Below are positions 31,368 through 42,664 of a stretch of 64,000 nucleotides of DNA, piece by piece. The stretch is from Furcasterigmium furcatum (taxonomy: Eukaryota; Ascomycota; Sordariomycetes; Glomerellales; Plectosphaerellaceae), in the NCBI GenBank assembly GCA_001599815.1, contig BCIA01000002.1, forward strand, positions 6,607,626 through 6,671,625. The letters run 5' to 3'. The translations under genes and the position numbers were made by a program. The notes below the pieces were generated by a model that was not told the origin of the DNA, ran no database searches, and worked only from the letters and a program-made list of their open reading frames with translations. The stretch's first letter is position 1; each line of letters starts with the position of its first letter.

Positions 31368-34300
31368 ATGTCCGACTACTACGGTCGCGACCCTCGCGGC
31401 CACTCGACGAATAATCAGCGAGATGCCGCCTTCTCTAATATCTTCGGGGCCGCTCCCCCACCCGGCCGCTCCCAGACCATGACATCCTCCTCGATGCCGC
31501 CTGACATGATGGGCCAGCAGGGCAGGACGCAGACCATGTCCTCGGGCATGTCGGGCATGGCACCAATGCGGCAGCCGCCGCCACGGATGCCCCCAAACCA
31601 CTACATGGACCGTGAGCCCTCCTCGCCGAGGCAACGCCCGATGGAGGATGGAATGAGCGGATATCCCGGCCAGCGATCCGCATCGGGAGGATACCAGGTG
31701 CCTTCACCTCAGGCACGATACGCTCAGCAGCAGCAGCAGTACGCCCGCCAGGGCTACAATCATCCCCCGCCCCCGAGATCAGACACCCGCGGACCGCCGG
31801 CTGCGGCTTCGGGAGCCCGAAACGCAGCCCAGCGCTTTCACCAAGGTGGAGGTGGCCCTGGCCCGGCGCTGATGAACGATCCGTACAGGTCGCAGTCGTT
31901 GGCTTCTGCCCCCCGACCTCAGCAGTACGCCCCTCCTCCGAGCAGCTACCAGCAGGCCCCCGCAAACTCGTTCCGGCACGCCCAATACAACCAACCCAGC
32001 TCGGCCCGCACCACGGCGCAAGGTCGCGTGGTTCCTGAGCGCCATGACGATCGTTCCATGTCCATGACCGGCTACTATCCCCCGGATAGAGACAACCAAG
32101 CCCCCCACCAGCAGCAGCACAGCTCATATCAGACCATGAGCGGACGCATCATCCCCAACCGAAGAGCGCCAGTGGAACTGCCGGCCATCAGCACACCGAG
32201 CCCCACATTCAGCCAGGCCAGCTACCCGGCACAGCCAGGCTCGCAGACGAGGACAACTAGCATGGCCTCATCAAACGGCGAGGGAGTCCAGCGGACCATG
32301 TCGATGGCTTCTACCGTGACCATCCCGGTCACTCCAGCCGATTCCGAGGCGCCGACCATGGTGGGACATAGGCCGTCCGTCAGCAAGTCCGCCAAGTCCA
32401 TTGACAGCGAGCGGCCGCCGACGGGGAAGATCCGGGCACCTCTGGTTTACCCGGCAATGCTCTCCAAGGTCGCCGAGTGCTTCAGGCACAAGATTGTTCT
32501 GGGCGAACGCACCAAGAACGAGCTTGCCTACAAGGACGCCTTCAGCGGCGGAGACGCGGTGGACGTCTTGTCGTACATCATCCGGACAACCGATCGTAAC
32601 CTGGCTCTGTTGCTCGGCCGCGCGCTCGACGCGCAGAAGTTCTTCCACGATGTCACCTACGAACACCGGTTACGAGACTCCACGGCGGAGATGTACCAGT
32701 TCCGTGAGAACCTGACTGAGCAGGCAGAGACTGAGCCACCCGTCAACGGTGTCTTCGTGCTCCTTTCCGAGTGCTACTCGCCGACATGCACGCGTGACAA
32801 CCTCTGCTACTCCATCGCATGCCCGCGCCGCTTGGAACAGGTGTCGAGGTTGAACCTCAAGATGCAGCCCGGCCTCAAGAAGGAAGACACGGTGGTCCTG
32901 AACGATGATGTCGACCAGACCGATGAGCAGAAGCTCTGGATCAACTCGGTGCCGGCGGAGATTGCCGAGAAGGTGGACGACTCCGAGAAGAAGCGCCAGG
33001 AGGTCATCTCAGAGATATGTTACACGGAGAGGGATTTCGTCAAGGACCTGGAGTACCTGCGGGACTTCTGGATCTTGCCGCTACGATCTAAGCAGTCGCC
33101 CATCCCCGCGCACCGGCGTGAGAGGGTCGTCAAGGCCATCTTCAGCAACATCATCGACCACCCCAGCTTGCACCTTGTCAGTTCGAAAATGGCAAGGGCA
33201 CTCACTGAGCGTCAGCAGAAGGATCCAGTGGTCAACAATGTCGGCGACGTCTTCCTTGAGTTTGTCCCTCAGTTCGAACCGTTCATCATGTACGGTTCGA
33301 AGCAGATGGAGGCTAAGCACGAGTTCGAGAACGAGAAGGCCACCAACCAGTACTTTGCCAAGTTTGTGGACGAGATCGAGCGCCGGAAAGAATCCCGCAA
33401 GCTGGAACTGAACGGTTACCTGACGAAACCGACGACGAGATTGGCTCGTTACCCCCTGCTGCTGGAGGCCGTCTTGAAGTACTCGAAGGAGGGCAACTCG
33501 GACAAGGAGGACTTGCCGAAGGTGCTCACCATGATTCGCGAGCTCCTCAGCCGGGTGAACCGAGAATCAGGCAAGGCAGAGAACCGCTTCCAACTGAGGA
33601 GGCTCCAAGAGCAGCTCCGTTTCCGGCCCAACGAGCGCGTCGATCTGAGGCTGGCCGAGGAAGGACGTGAGATCATCTTCAAGAGCCAGCTTCGCAAGAC
33701 GCCCCACGACTCTTCGCCCGCCAACGAGATCACCGGTTATCTGTTCGACCATGCGGTCCTACTGGTGAGGGTTAAGCAAAACGGCAAGGCCGAGGAGACC
33801 AAGGCCTACCGAAGAGTAAGTTCCGGTTTATGTATTGAGAGAAGAATCACCTGCTGACCTGGTTTCCCCAGCCCATCCCGCTTGAGCTGCTCTCGATCAG
33901 AGAGATGGACGAAGTCATGCCGCAGAACGGTGTGAAACGATCATCCAGCAGCCTGCTTCCCCTGAACAGCGCGGACAGCAAGAAGAAGAGCGAGGGATAT
34001 CCGATCACATTCCGCCACTTGGGTAAGGCCGGATACGAACTGACTCTGTTTGCCGCAAACCAGGTGGGACGCGAGAAGTGGCTTCAGTTTATCGACAAGA
34101 CGCAGCAAGGCCTGCGGTCTCGCGCGGACTTCTTCAACACCACGGTCATCTCCAGCGGACATTTCATTGGCACCAACAGGATCAACTGCGTCACGCCATT
34201 CGACGGTGGCCGCAAGCTGATCTACGGCACTGACAACGGCATTTACGTGTCCGATCGCAGGGTCAATAATGGGCCTCCCAAGCGGGTCATCGAGACGACG

Positions 34301-35216
34301 GCTGTCACGCAGATCGACGTTCTGGAGGAGTACGGCCTGGTGCTGGTCCTGTCCAACAAGGCAGTCTACTCGTACTCGACCACAGCCCTGGATCCGAATG
34401 AACCTGCAATGTCTAAGAGGCCCAAGAGGATTCAAAGTCATTGCAACTTCTTCAAGACGGGCATCTGCCTTGGGCGGCATCTGGTGTGCTGCGTCAAGTC
34501 ATCGGCGCTGTCGACAACTATCAAGGTCTACGAGCCGACGGATGCCTTCTCCAAGGGCAAGAAGCAGAAGGGCTTCGGCAAGATGTTCGCGGGCCAGGAC
34601 GAGCTCAAGCCGTTCAAGGAGTTCTACATTCCCACGGAGTCCTCTTCAGTGCACTTCCTGAAGAGCAAGCTGTGCGTCGCCTGCGCCCGCGGCTTCGAGG
34701 TCGTGTCCCTCGAAACGCTCGAGACGCAGTCGCTGCTCGACCAGGCAGACACGAGTCTGGACTTTGTCGCGCGCAAGGAGTCGGTCAAGCCGATCCACAT
34801 CGAGCGTCTCAACGGCGAGTTCCTGCTCAACTACTCCGAGTTCTCCTTCTTCGTCAACCGCAACGGGTGGCGGGCTCGGCCGGAGTGGCGGATCGACTGG
34901 GAGGGCTCGCCGCACAGCTTCGCGCTGAGCTACCCGTGGATCCTGGCGTTCGAGGCCAACTTTATCGAGCTGAGGCACATTGAGTCTGGTGCAGTGCACA
35001 TCGTGCCGCACAAGAACATCCGCATGCTGCACAGCAGCACGCACGAGGTGAGTTGACACGGCGACGACTGTCGAGGGACTACACATAACTGACAAACGTT
35101 GGCAGATTCTGTTCGCGTACGAGGACGAGAGGGGCGACGATGTCGTGGAGGCGCTCGACTTTTGGAAGAATAATAGGCGGTCGGACCCGCCGCTGGACAC
35201 GGAGACCATGATTTAA
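31368..35216 (+). CDS. ROM2: Rho1 guanine nucleotide exchange factor (DEP-DH-PH-CNH)
   Basis: Activates the Rho1 GTPase in the cell wall integrity pathway at the plasma membrane. Exons 31368-33815, 33872-35047 and 35106-35216 give 1244 residues. Intron 1 is 56 nt (GTAAGT, GCTGAC, CCCAG) and intron 2 is 58 nt (GTGAGT, CTGAC, GGCAG). Residues 1-355 are a Gln/Pro/Ser-rich disordered region with short poly-Gln. A DEP domain lies near 358-445 (LVYPAMLSKVAECFRHKI, AYKDAFSGGDAVDVL). The DH domain is near 543-735 (RQEVISEICYTERDFVKDL, TRLARYPLLLEAVLKYS). A PH domain is split by intron 1. A citron (CNH) domain is near 905-1210 (RINCVTPFDGGRKLIYGT, FYIPTESSSVHFLKSKL). This order is diagnostic of fungal Rom1/Rom2-type GEFs. 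Its neighbour at 37799 encodes a possible cell-surface sensor, although adjacency alone shows no link. Confidence 0.95.
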
Positions 35217-37798
35217 GGAGCGAGCAGCGCAGCGACATCGACATGGGAAGAAGTAGTAGAAGGGGGAGAGGGAGAAGCGGGCGGGGCTTTTTCTGCGGAT
35301 GGCATTTTCCATGCGACAGCGTGCTTCATTTTTCCGTCTTCTACTTTCTGGCTACGACGCCCCCTCCCCCCGCGGAAGGGAAGGGAACGGACGGGGGAGG
35401 GGTCGTGTACTACGACGGGCGGTGCGAGAGGGAGAATTTCTTGTTTGATTACCCAGATGGATACCAGCGTTGGCCGGGGCCCCTGTCTCCCGTTGTTGGC
35501 TATCGGCGGCTCAGCCTCGTGGATATGTTGTGGTTTATTTTTAGCAAGCAGCAACAGCAACAGCGGCAGCGGAGAGTAGCTGGCATCATCATCTGACGGT
35601 GGCAGCGGGCCTCCCTTTTTGAAAGAAGTGAGCGGCGCAGCGGGTTGGATGACGCTTGCGGAGTGCCCCCTCCTTTCTATCTGACGCGCTCGCAAATACA
35701 TGGATTGCAAGCCGAGTACCCAAGTACAAGAACGTGTGTGCTGCTGGTTGTTCGTGTTGCAGGTGCCAAGCGGGGAATGTGGTGGCTGTTCAGTGACCGG
35801 GCTTGTCTTGTGTCCGGGCGAGGTCCAGTCAAGCTCGCCGAGGGGTGCTTGGCGGGCGCGGGAGGCATGCAGGGGCGCCGGGATGAAGTCATCCTGGGCG
35901 TTTCATGGGGAGCTGGCTTGGTATGTAGGTTAGCACTTGCGACTGCTTCAGTGTGTTTCTGGTTCTTGTTGGTGGTGTTTGTAAGCCCTTGGAGGAGTGG
36001 GTTACGAGGAGGGCGCAGCGTGGGTGCAGGGACGCGGAGGGCTGGGCTGCCTCTCGTCTTTACGCTGGGACTCGTGTTTCCGGGGGCAGAGGTTGTGAAT
36101 GACTCGAGGCCGTGGCTGGGAGCCAGAAGAATGCTCCGATGGGGGCAGTGGGAGTTGGGACTTGGGCATGAATGATCAGCGGGAGACGGTGATCGATTGA
36201 CGGGGATTGGATGGGGGCACGTGCCGTGGCCCGTAGGGCTCCGCGATCGTCCGATGGATATTGAAGAATCTGTCTAGTCTTCGATCGCGAGGAGCGAGTG
36301 AGTGAGGTGATTTTGGTCTTCACGATGGGATGGGGACGAGGTGACATGGCTAGCAGGGGAGGGAGACTGGATGATGTCTTGAGGTGTGTCTCGGATGGAT
36401 GCCGAGAGCTGGGTGCATCGCCCTGCGGGACACGGTTTTCCCTCGTGATAGCAGTTGACGTGAGTTACGAGTACAGCTGAGCTGAGCGTAACCCAGGGGC
36501 ATGTCGTGACCCCTGCCGAAGTGAGGCGACCGCAGCCAACTGCCGACTTACGGAAACGAAACATCTGGCGGACGGTGAAGGGAAGATGACGGGGCGGCGC
36601 AGAGCTCAAAACTTGAAGGTGCTTGGCTGAGCACCGTGATCGCTCTTGGCGAGCGCTGTCGTCCTGTTTAGGTTGCGGCTGTGCTGGCTTGGGACGAGTG
36701 CTAGAGGTCCGAAGTTCCTTCGCTGGGGAGGTCGGAGATGATCTGGCGTGAGGGGATTAGCGGTGCTGCTGCTTTGGGGAGGGCTCTCCTGGACTGATCG
36801 AAGCTCGACTGGGAAAGATATTTCAATTACTTGTACTCGGGTTTGGAATTAGTTTGGGTGGGATTTATCTTCAATACACAGTTATCATATGTTGAGAAAG
36901 ACTCTGGAGTTTTCGAAATGGAATTGGATGGGCTCTGTTGACATAGATCGGTTTCCAACTCGAACAGAGTCACCAGGCCTAACGAAAGTCCGGTTTAGTG
37001 CTGCCAACTGCACAGTCGCCAATTCTGCACATCCATGGATAATCATGCACCGACCATAGGTAGATCAAACTATAGTTCCCTAAACACCCCTCTAGAACAG
37101 CCCGAGGATTCTTCTTCTAGCTTCTTCTCCATCGTAAGTCGTTCGTGGCCGGGATGACATATCCACCACTCCGGCGGCTAAAGCGGCAACCCACGATTCG
37201 AAATCACAACCCCAAGTTGTACCCGTCGTCAGTGGTTCCTCGATACCGCGTCTTGGCAAGGGCCCGACTGGCTCGCTACCGTCCGCCTAAGCCACTCCGG
37301 ACCCAGCGTGTCTTGCTTGTTTCTGCTCGTCCTTGGCGGGTGATCTCAGGTCCCCCGTTCTCGTCTCGTCTCCCTCGCCCGAGATTGGCTTAGACCTGCC
37401 CACGGCGCCGTGGCTTTGTTTCCTTGGTTTCTTGGTCTTGGGCGGGCGGCGGCGGTTTGATTGCGCGTGGAGCAACGGTCTCGATGGCGCCGCCGCCGTT
37501 GCGCTTTGGTTCATTATCCCCGTGGCCCGCCCTGCTTCTCCCGGAGCGACCTGCCGGTGCTACCCTCTTCTTCAGTTCCCTCCCGCACGCACCGGTATCG
37601 TCACGGTCTGCATGAACCCATACGTTCGTTACGACACCACTCGTATACATGTCCCTCGCTTGAGACACCCGTAGATAAGGTGGAAGCGAGCACGACGATC
37701 AACAACACCGTGTTACACTGCAGCATCCCTGAAGAAGATCCGCCTCGGTCTCATCCAAGGATTTCAAGCACACCTCACCTCATACCCTCGCTGGCAAC
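35217..37798. other. Long intergenic region, ROM2 3' flank and upstream region of the next gene
   Basis: 2.6 kb with no supported gene. Frames at 35645-36175 (+) and 36274-36609 (-) have no domain-like pattern. A CAGCAACAG-type triplet run lies near 35548-35570. Sequence from about 37100 to 37798 is pyrimidine-rich and ends in a CA-rich run before ATG 37799, which suggests a long leader. Non-coding transcripts cannot be excluded. Confidence 0.4.
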
Positions 37799-39122
37799 AT
37801 GAGATCATCGGTGTTAATAGGCCAGCCGGGCCATCACCGGCAACTCCCAGCCCTGGCCCTCCTCGCCGCCATCCTCCTCACCGCCGCCCCGGGCCTCGTC
37901 ACGGCCCAGGCATCATCAGACGCCACCTGCTACTGGCCCGACGGTAGCGAGACGGGCGACAACTACCTCCCCTGCGGCGACGGCGGCACGCCTCACTCGA
38001 CCTGCTGCAGCCGGGGCTGGATGTGCCTCTCCAACGGCCTCTGCATGGCCGCCGGCCAGGACCCGGACAACCTGGCCGAGGCGAGCATCGTGCAGGGCGG
38101 CTGCACGGACAGGACGTGGCGGACGATGGACTGCACGAGCTGGTGCGTCGACGACGACGACCTCGAGGACGTGCTCAACCGCGCCCAGCCCATCAACAAC
38201 TGTCCCGGGTCGAACAACACGTTCTACTGCGCGCTGGCGGACGACAACGACGACTGCGACGAGGAGGGGGAGATCATCCGCTTCCCAGGTATGTGCCGTC
38301 AGATGAGATGAGATGAGATGTTGCGTTTGCTGACTCTTGCGGAAAGGAGCTCTCAGGGTCATGACGACCATCGGCGTCACCTCCACGTCGTCGAGCTCGT
38401 CGTCTTCTAGCACTACGTCTTCGGGCCCTACCTCCGGCCAGGCGAGCACGACTGACCCCGCCGAGTCGTCGTCTGGCGCTGGGCCCTCCGATCCCGCGAA
38501 CACGGGCGAGGGCGATGGTGGGGGTGACAGCGGCGGCGGCCCGGACCCCCTCGCCATCGGGCTGGGCGTCGGCATCGGCGTCGGTGGCCTGGGCCTCGTC
38601 GTCGCCATCGTCTTCTTCCTCCTCTGGCGCCGGCGGGGGCGCAAGGCCAAGGCCGCGGCCGACAACGAGGAGGGCGACGGCGGCGCGGGGGAGAAGAGTG
38701 CCGCCGCGGTGGCGGCCTCGGGGGGCACCGCGGAGCTGCCGACGACGCTGTCCAAGGACGTGCACGAGGCGTCGCCGGACGCGATGGTCGCGGAGGCGCC
38801 GTCGGGGGATCAGCGGCTGGGGAGGGTCGAGGCGCCGCTGAACGAGAAGGTGTTCGAGGTCGCGACGGCGGAGGGGACGCAGGGGCGGCATGAGCTCGTC
38901 GGGTCGGAGGTTCCGGCCCCGGCCCCGGCGGCGCAGAGGACTGATGTCTCGCCGGCGGGTGCTTCGACCGCCGGGGATGCTTCGCCGCAGGACTGCTCGA
39001 CGCTGGGCACTTCCACGCTGGATGCTTCGACGCTCGGGAACTCGACGATGGATGTCTCGCCGGTGAGCCCGTCGGTGGCGACGTCGTCGCCGACGAATAT
39101 CACGAGGAAGCCGGTGGGTTGA
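37799..39122 (+). CDS. Signal-peptide, Cys-rich, single-TM protein (WSC/Mid2-like architecture)
   Basis: Two exons, 37799-38288 and 38347-39122, joined by a 58-nt intron (GTATGT, GCTGAC, AAAG), giving 421 residues. The N-terminus has a hydrophobic signal-peptide core (LPALALLAAILLTAAPG) with likely cleavage near residue 37. The ectodomain carries twelve cysteines (CYWPDGSETG, HSTCCSRGWMCLSNGLC, DCTSWCVDDDD) and a short Ser/Thr-rich stalk (SSSSSSSSTTSSG). A transmembrane helix follows near 230-252 (LGLVVAIVFFLLW) with a RRRGRK stop-transfer. The cytoplasmic tail of about 170 residues is acidic with degenerate STLG/STLD repeats near its end. This is the layout of fungal wall-stress sensors, but the cysteine spacing is not a WSC domain that I recognise. 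The intron contains (AGATG)x4. Confidence 0.82.
38301..38320. repeat. (AGATG)x4 microsatellite inside an intron
   Basis: Four perfect copies of AGATG lie just after the donor of the intron in the Cys-rich membrane protein gene. The repeat does not disturb the donor or the branch site. Copy-number change would be silent for the protein. Confidence 0.85.
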
Positions 39123-39481
39123 TGCTGCCCGGCCGGGAGGAAGAGATGGTTGTCGAATTCGAGCAAACAAACAAGCGGGTGGGCGAATGAACATACGGTT
39201 CCCTTTTTCATCTGGCACATACATAATCTCTTCATGATACCTATGCCCTTTATGAGACGATTCTGGGAGAACACAACCGAGAGACTGGACATGGGGACGG
39301 GTACATAGGGAGAAAGGTAGTGGTGTAAGAATAATCGAATCAAAAACACCCCGTGGATATCATCGTTCTAGGTAACATTACATTCCAAAGGAAAACTCCG
39401 CGTCACCCCGCCGGATCAGCTGCCGCCGTCAGCACCTTATCGACAAACACCCCTGACACATACGCTCATGCTGACCACCCA
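39123..39481. other. Convergent 3' intergenic region
   Basis: Lies between the stops of the membrane-protein gene (+) and the DUF4336 gene (-). Nothing else is seen. Confidence 0.5.
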
Positions 39482-40372
39482 TTACTTGGCCTGCTCGCTC
39501 GCGGCCTTGGCACCGTTCAGATGCCACTCGAACAGGTTCCTCCACTTCTCCTTGGCGCCGCCGACGATGCTGTCGCCGTGGCAGGGGATCATGGTGTCAA
39601 AGTCCCACTCGTCGATGCGGGCGAGGCTCTCGTTGTAGCCGGGCCTGTTGCCGCGGCTGAAGGCGTACCACTGCAGCTTGCGGTGCCACTTGACGTCGCC
39701 GGCGGCGATGGTAGCGACGGAGAAGAAGCGGTCGGCGAGGCCGGGCTTGCGCTCGGACTCGGGGAGGCGCGAGCACTGCTCGGTCGGGGGCATGTTGAAG
39801 GCCAGGTCGGCCTGGATGAGGACCCTGTCGGGGCGGTAGAAGAAGACGAGCTCGAGGTTGGGGTGGGCGTCGACGAACTCGTAGGCGAAGTCCGCGTCGA
39901 AGGCCGGGTCGACGGTGACGGAGCGCTTGGCGTCGCCGGTGGGGAAGACGACGGCGAAGGGGTCGTCGCTGATCTTGGGGTCGGAGGGGGCCTGCTTTGT
40001 GCGCTTCTCGGGGAGGCCGGCCGGGCCGATGAGCTTGGCGGAGGGGAAGGCGGCCTTCCACTCGGAGAGGAAGATGTGGTGCTCGATGTCCGGGGCGATG
40101 ATGTGGGAGATGCTGGCGGCCGGGTCGAGGGAGGGGTTGGGTCCGGCGGCAACGAGGGCGGCGATCTTGGCCTGGACGTCCGGGGTGAGGGCGACGGGGG
40201 AGAAGACGGCGACGGAGCCGGAGGTGAGGCGGACGAGGGTGGCGCGGCCGCCGAACTTGATGGTGCCGTGCCGGAGGAAGGGGACGGAGAGGGTGACGAC
40301 GTTGGGCGTGATGTCGCGGATGACCATGACATCGGCCGGGTTCTTGGGGATGAGCTTATCGGAGGGACTCAT
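39482..40372 (-). CDS. DUF4336 domain protein (metallo-beta-lactamase-like fold)
   Basis: A single exon of 296 residues starting MSPSDKLIPKNPADVMVIRD. It has the features I associate with DUF4336: a start block VTLSVPFLRHGTIKFGGRA, then LVRLTSGSVAVFSPVALTP, an IIAPDIEHHIFLSEWKAAF block with the conserved HH and W, and a late IPCHGDSIVGGAKEKW. These proteins are distant relatives of the metallo-beta-lactamase fold. The histidine in IAPDIEHHIF, the Asp in LIQADLAFNMPP and the His in IPCHGD could take part in metal binding, but the substrate is unknown. No signal peptide or membrane span is seen. Start choice is safe, because the conserved part begins within 15 residues of the ATG. Confidence 0.85.
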   Translation of the reverse strand: MSPSDKLIPKNPADVMVIRDITPNVVTLSVPFLRHGTIKFGGRATLVRLTSGSVAVFSPVALTPDVQAKIAALVAAGPNPSLDPAASISHIIAPDIEHHIFLSEWKAAFPSAKLIGPAGLPEKRTKQAPSDPKISDDPFAVVFPTGDAKRSVTVDPAFDADFAYEFVDAHPNLELVFFYRPDRVLIQADLAFNMPPTEQCSRLPESERKPGLADRFFSVATIAAGDVKWHRKLQWYAFSRGNRPGYNESLARIDEWDFDTMIPCHGDSIVGGAKEKWRNLFEWHLNGAKAASEQAK

Positions 40373-41749
40373 GTTGGCGGCGGGTTGTGAGGCTGAGGCA
40401 GATGCCGAGGGTGTTGGTCTGGTCGCTTGGTCTGGGGAGTCTGAGGCCGAGCTGCTGGCTGTGTAATACGATGGCGACGGGTGTGCGCCGGGTTGAGAGG
40501 TCGATGAGCTTGAGTTGTTATTCGAGGAGGTGAATGACCTGTGGTGTTTGGTTGCGATTGTGACAGGTGCGCGTGTGTTGCGGATGGCCGAGCGGCAGGG
40601 GTATCTCAGAAGGGATTGCTAGGCGGACAGGGAATGGTGAGTATGTGAGGCTGAAGACGGATGCGGATGAGGGGGAGAGCGGTGGTGTGCGTGCTCTTAT
40701 ATGTGAGAAGCACAATGTCCGGCGGCGATGATGCAACAAGCACGCACCACGCACCACGGAGACGGCTACCGGTCAGGTACACGTGTACCCGTCCGTGTGC
40801 CAGCAGGGATGGATGGATGAGAAATGCAACAAGCTTACCAAGGCGGCGGGATGTTTAATGAGTGGGGAGAAAGATGGTGGCATCGCGTCTTGTGCTGAAG
40901 CTGTCGCGGCGCGATGGATGATGCCGAGGAATCTTCTTGGGGAAGCCCGTGGCGGGGTCTCAGGGTCTGCTTCAGATGTGCGCTCCCTCGGTCCCTGCTT
41001 CTTGACAGGTCTCGACTCGGCCGATAACGCGCGTGTATGTGGCAGCTGTCAGCAGCAAGACAAGCTGCATCCCTGGGCGTCGGCTGAGGTTGGTGATTGG
41101 GAAGGGGAATTTCAAATTCCCGGGGCGATTACAATTGGAGTTGCACCTCGGGAGTCGATGACATCAGCGCCCATGGCGCCACGCAAACGGCCTGATCCTT
41201 CCAAATTCACGGGCAGCGTCCCAGGCCACCAAGCCCCCCTCGGCCCCCTGTAAGTCGGGGATGCCGGCGGTCCACAGGCGGGTAGACAGCGGGTACTGCC
41301 CCTGGAAGTGCCGAGGCCCAGCCGTTTCTGTTCAGAAATCGTCCATTTCGGGCCCCGAGTCCGACTCGGCGTCGGTGGCTTGCGGCCAGCCAAGGGGCTT
41401 AATAAGCGCTTGGCGGACCTCCACTGTGCCCGACTGCCCGATAAAGAACAGCTGAATTCCAAATCATTCAACGCTCGACCCTCACCGGCATATCCAATAT
41501 GTACCTTCTCACGCCAGCAAGTTTGGAATATTGCAGCATATTAGAACGGTCGTTGCCACTATAAGCCCTCGGCGTCTTATACAGCCCGCTATCTCCGGCG
41601 GATTGCACAAAATGTTCTCGAGCTCTCAGCCTCTCACAGATTTGACCCGCGTACAAGCTGCTCGGGCCACCTGAAAGTAGACATTGTACTGATTTCATTT
41701 CTACCTCGAAAATAGGGGAGTCACAGCATCATCATCCACCTACGGTACA
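40373..41749. other. Divergent intergenic region
   Basis: 1.4 kb between the DUF4336 gene (-) and the 176-aa gene (+). The DUF4336 side has the TATA-like TCTTATATGTG near 40691-40701. A plus frame at 40783-41253 and a minus frame at 41468-41698 show no domain-like pattern. Confidence 0.4.
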
Positions 41750-42280
41750 ATGGACCCCGACGAGCTGTACCCTGAAGACTACGAAGAGGTTGGGGGCTTT
41801 ATGGTGGAACTCTTCGAAAAGTCGAAAAATCGGACCGAGTTCACGGCCGGCACCCTGACTATCGTTCGCGGCTGGCCGAGCACCGGCGGTTTCTACACCT
41901 TGAGCTGCGACGGAGTCGAGCTCGAGTTCCTCGGCCTCGACCGCTTCGAGCCGACGCCACGGTCCCAGGATCCCGCGGAGGAGGATGCATTCTGCGCGAA
42001 CATGCGCAAGCTCGGGGCGGATTGGTTCCGTAGCCAGGAGGCACAAGCCGCCCACGATCTTCGGGGGGAGTATCAAACCAACCACGTGGTGAAGGCCTTT
42101 GGCTGGCCGGCCGATGGGGGCGTCTGGGCCCTGAAGATGGCATACATGGACTCTGAAATGAAGGGCTTGGGAAGGATCCGAAATGCATTTAGCATGGAAG
42201 AAAGGTGTCGTCAGATTGAGAAGCTGGGTGGTGTATTTTACGATGATCCGGCCAAATGTCCGGACCTACGATTGTCATGA
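41750..42280 (+). CDS. Hypothetical protein, 176 residues
   Basis: One exon from ATG 41750 (context ggtacaATGGac). The sequence is balanced and globular-looking: MDPDELYPEDYEEVGGFMVE, a beta-rich middle (TLTIVRGWPSTGGFYTLSC, VELEFLGLDRFEP), then an alpha-rich half with DAFCANMRKLGADWF. It ends with a segment containing MAYMDSEMKGLGRI and LGGVFYDDPAKCPDL. There is no signal peptide, membrane span or catalytic motif. I do not recognise a family. Composition unlike random translation and good start context make it a likely real gene, perhaps lineage-restricted. Confidence 0.6.
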   Translation: MDPDELYPEDYEEVGGFMVELFEKSKNRTEFTAGTLTIVRGWPSTGGFYTLSCDGVELEFLGLDRFEPTPRSQDPAEEDAFCANMRKLGADWFRSQEAQAAHDLRGEYQTNHVVKAFGWPADGGVWALKMAYMDSEMKGLGRIRNAFSMEERCRQIEKLGGVFYDDPAKCPDLRLS

Positions 42281-42664
42281 AAACAACTGCCATTCCCTCC
42301 GAGCCTCTGAACTGGAGTAAATAGAAATGGAGTCTGTACTGGGGACTTGGTGATCGAAAGGCTGATGATTCGACCCGCGCTCCGATAAACTGGCTTTTTT
42401 GGTTTAATCGAACTAGCGGGGTATGCCCTCCCGCGGGGCATTCACCCATTCACCCCAGCGCCCGGACGAGACCCACTGCAACAGCTCCAACACAAACCCA
42501 CCCCCAAAGCTTCAAAGCGACGACAGCTCGAGCAAGACTGACCTCAGCCTTCAAATCCCATGCAAATCGAAGGTTCCTCAGCCTCGTCAATCCGTCGGGC
42601 TGCAGCGCTTCCGACAATGCCCCCCCTCCCCCGCCCTTCATAACAAGCCGTACAACCCTCCACC
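42281..42664. promoter_or_regulatory. MED17 upstream region
   Basis: About 380 bp between tandem genes. It is CA- and CT-rich from 42440 on, as in a fungal leader, with no other coding sequence. Confidence 0.4.

Noticed and set aside
35645..36175. 176-residue plus-strand open frame downstream of ROM2
   Set aside because: Trp/Gly-rich without structure-like pattern; no introns or promoter signals.
39353..40390. 345-residue open frame antisense to the DUF4336 gene
   Set aside because: Gly/Asp/Val-rich shadow of a well-supported gene.
40585..40625. ATGGCCGAGCGGCA motif like the D-arm of a tRNA-Ser/Leu
   Set aside because: No matching acceptor stem, anticodon arm or T-arm follows.
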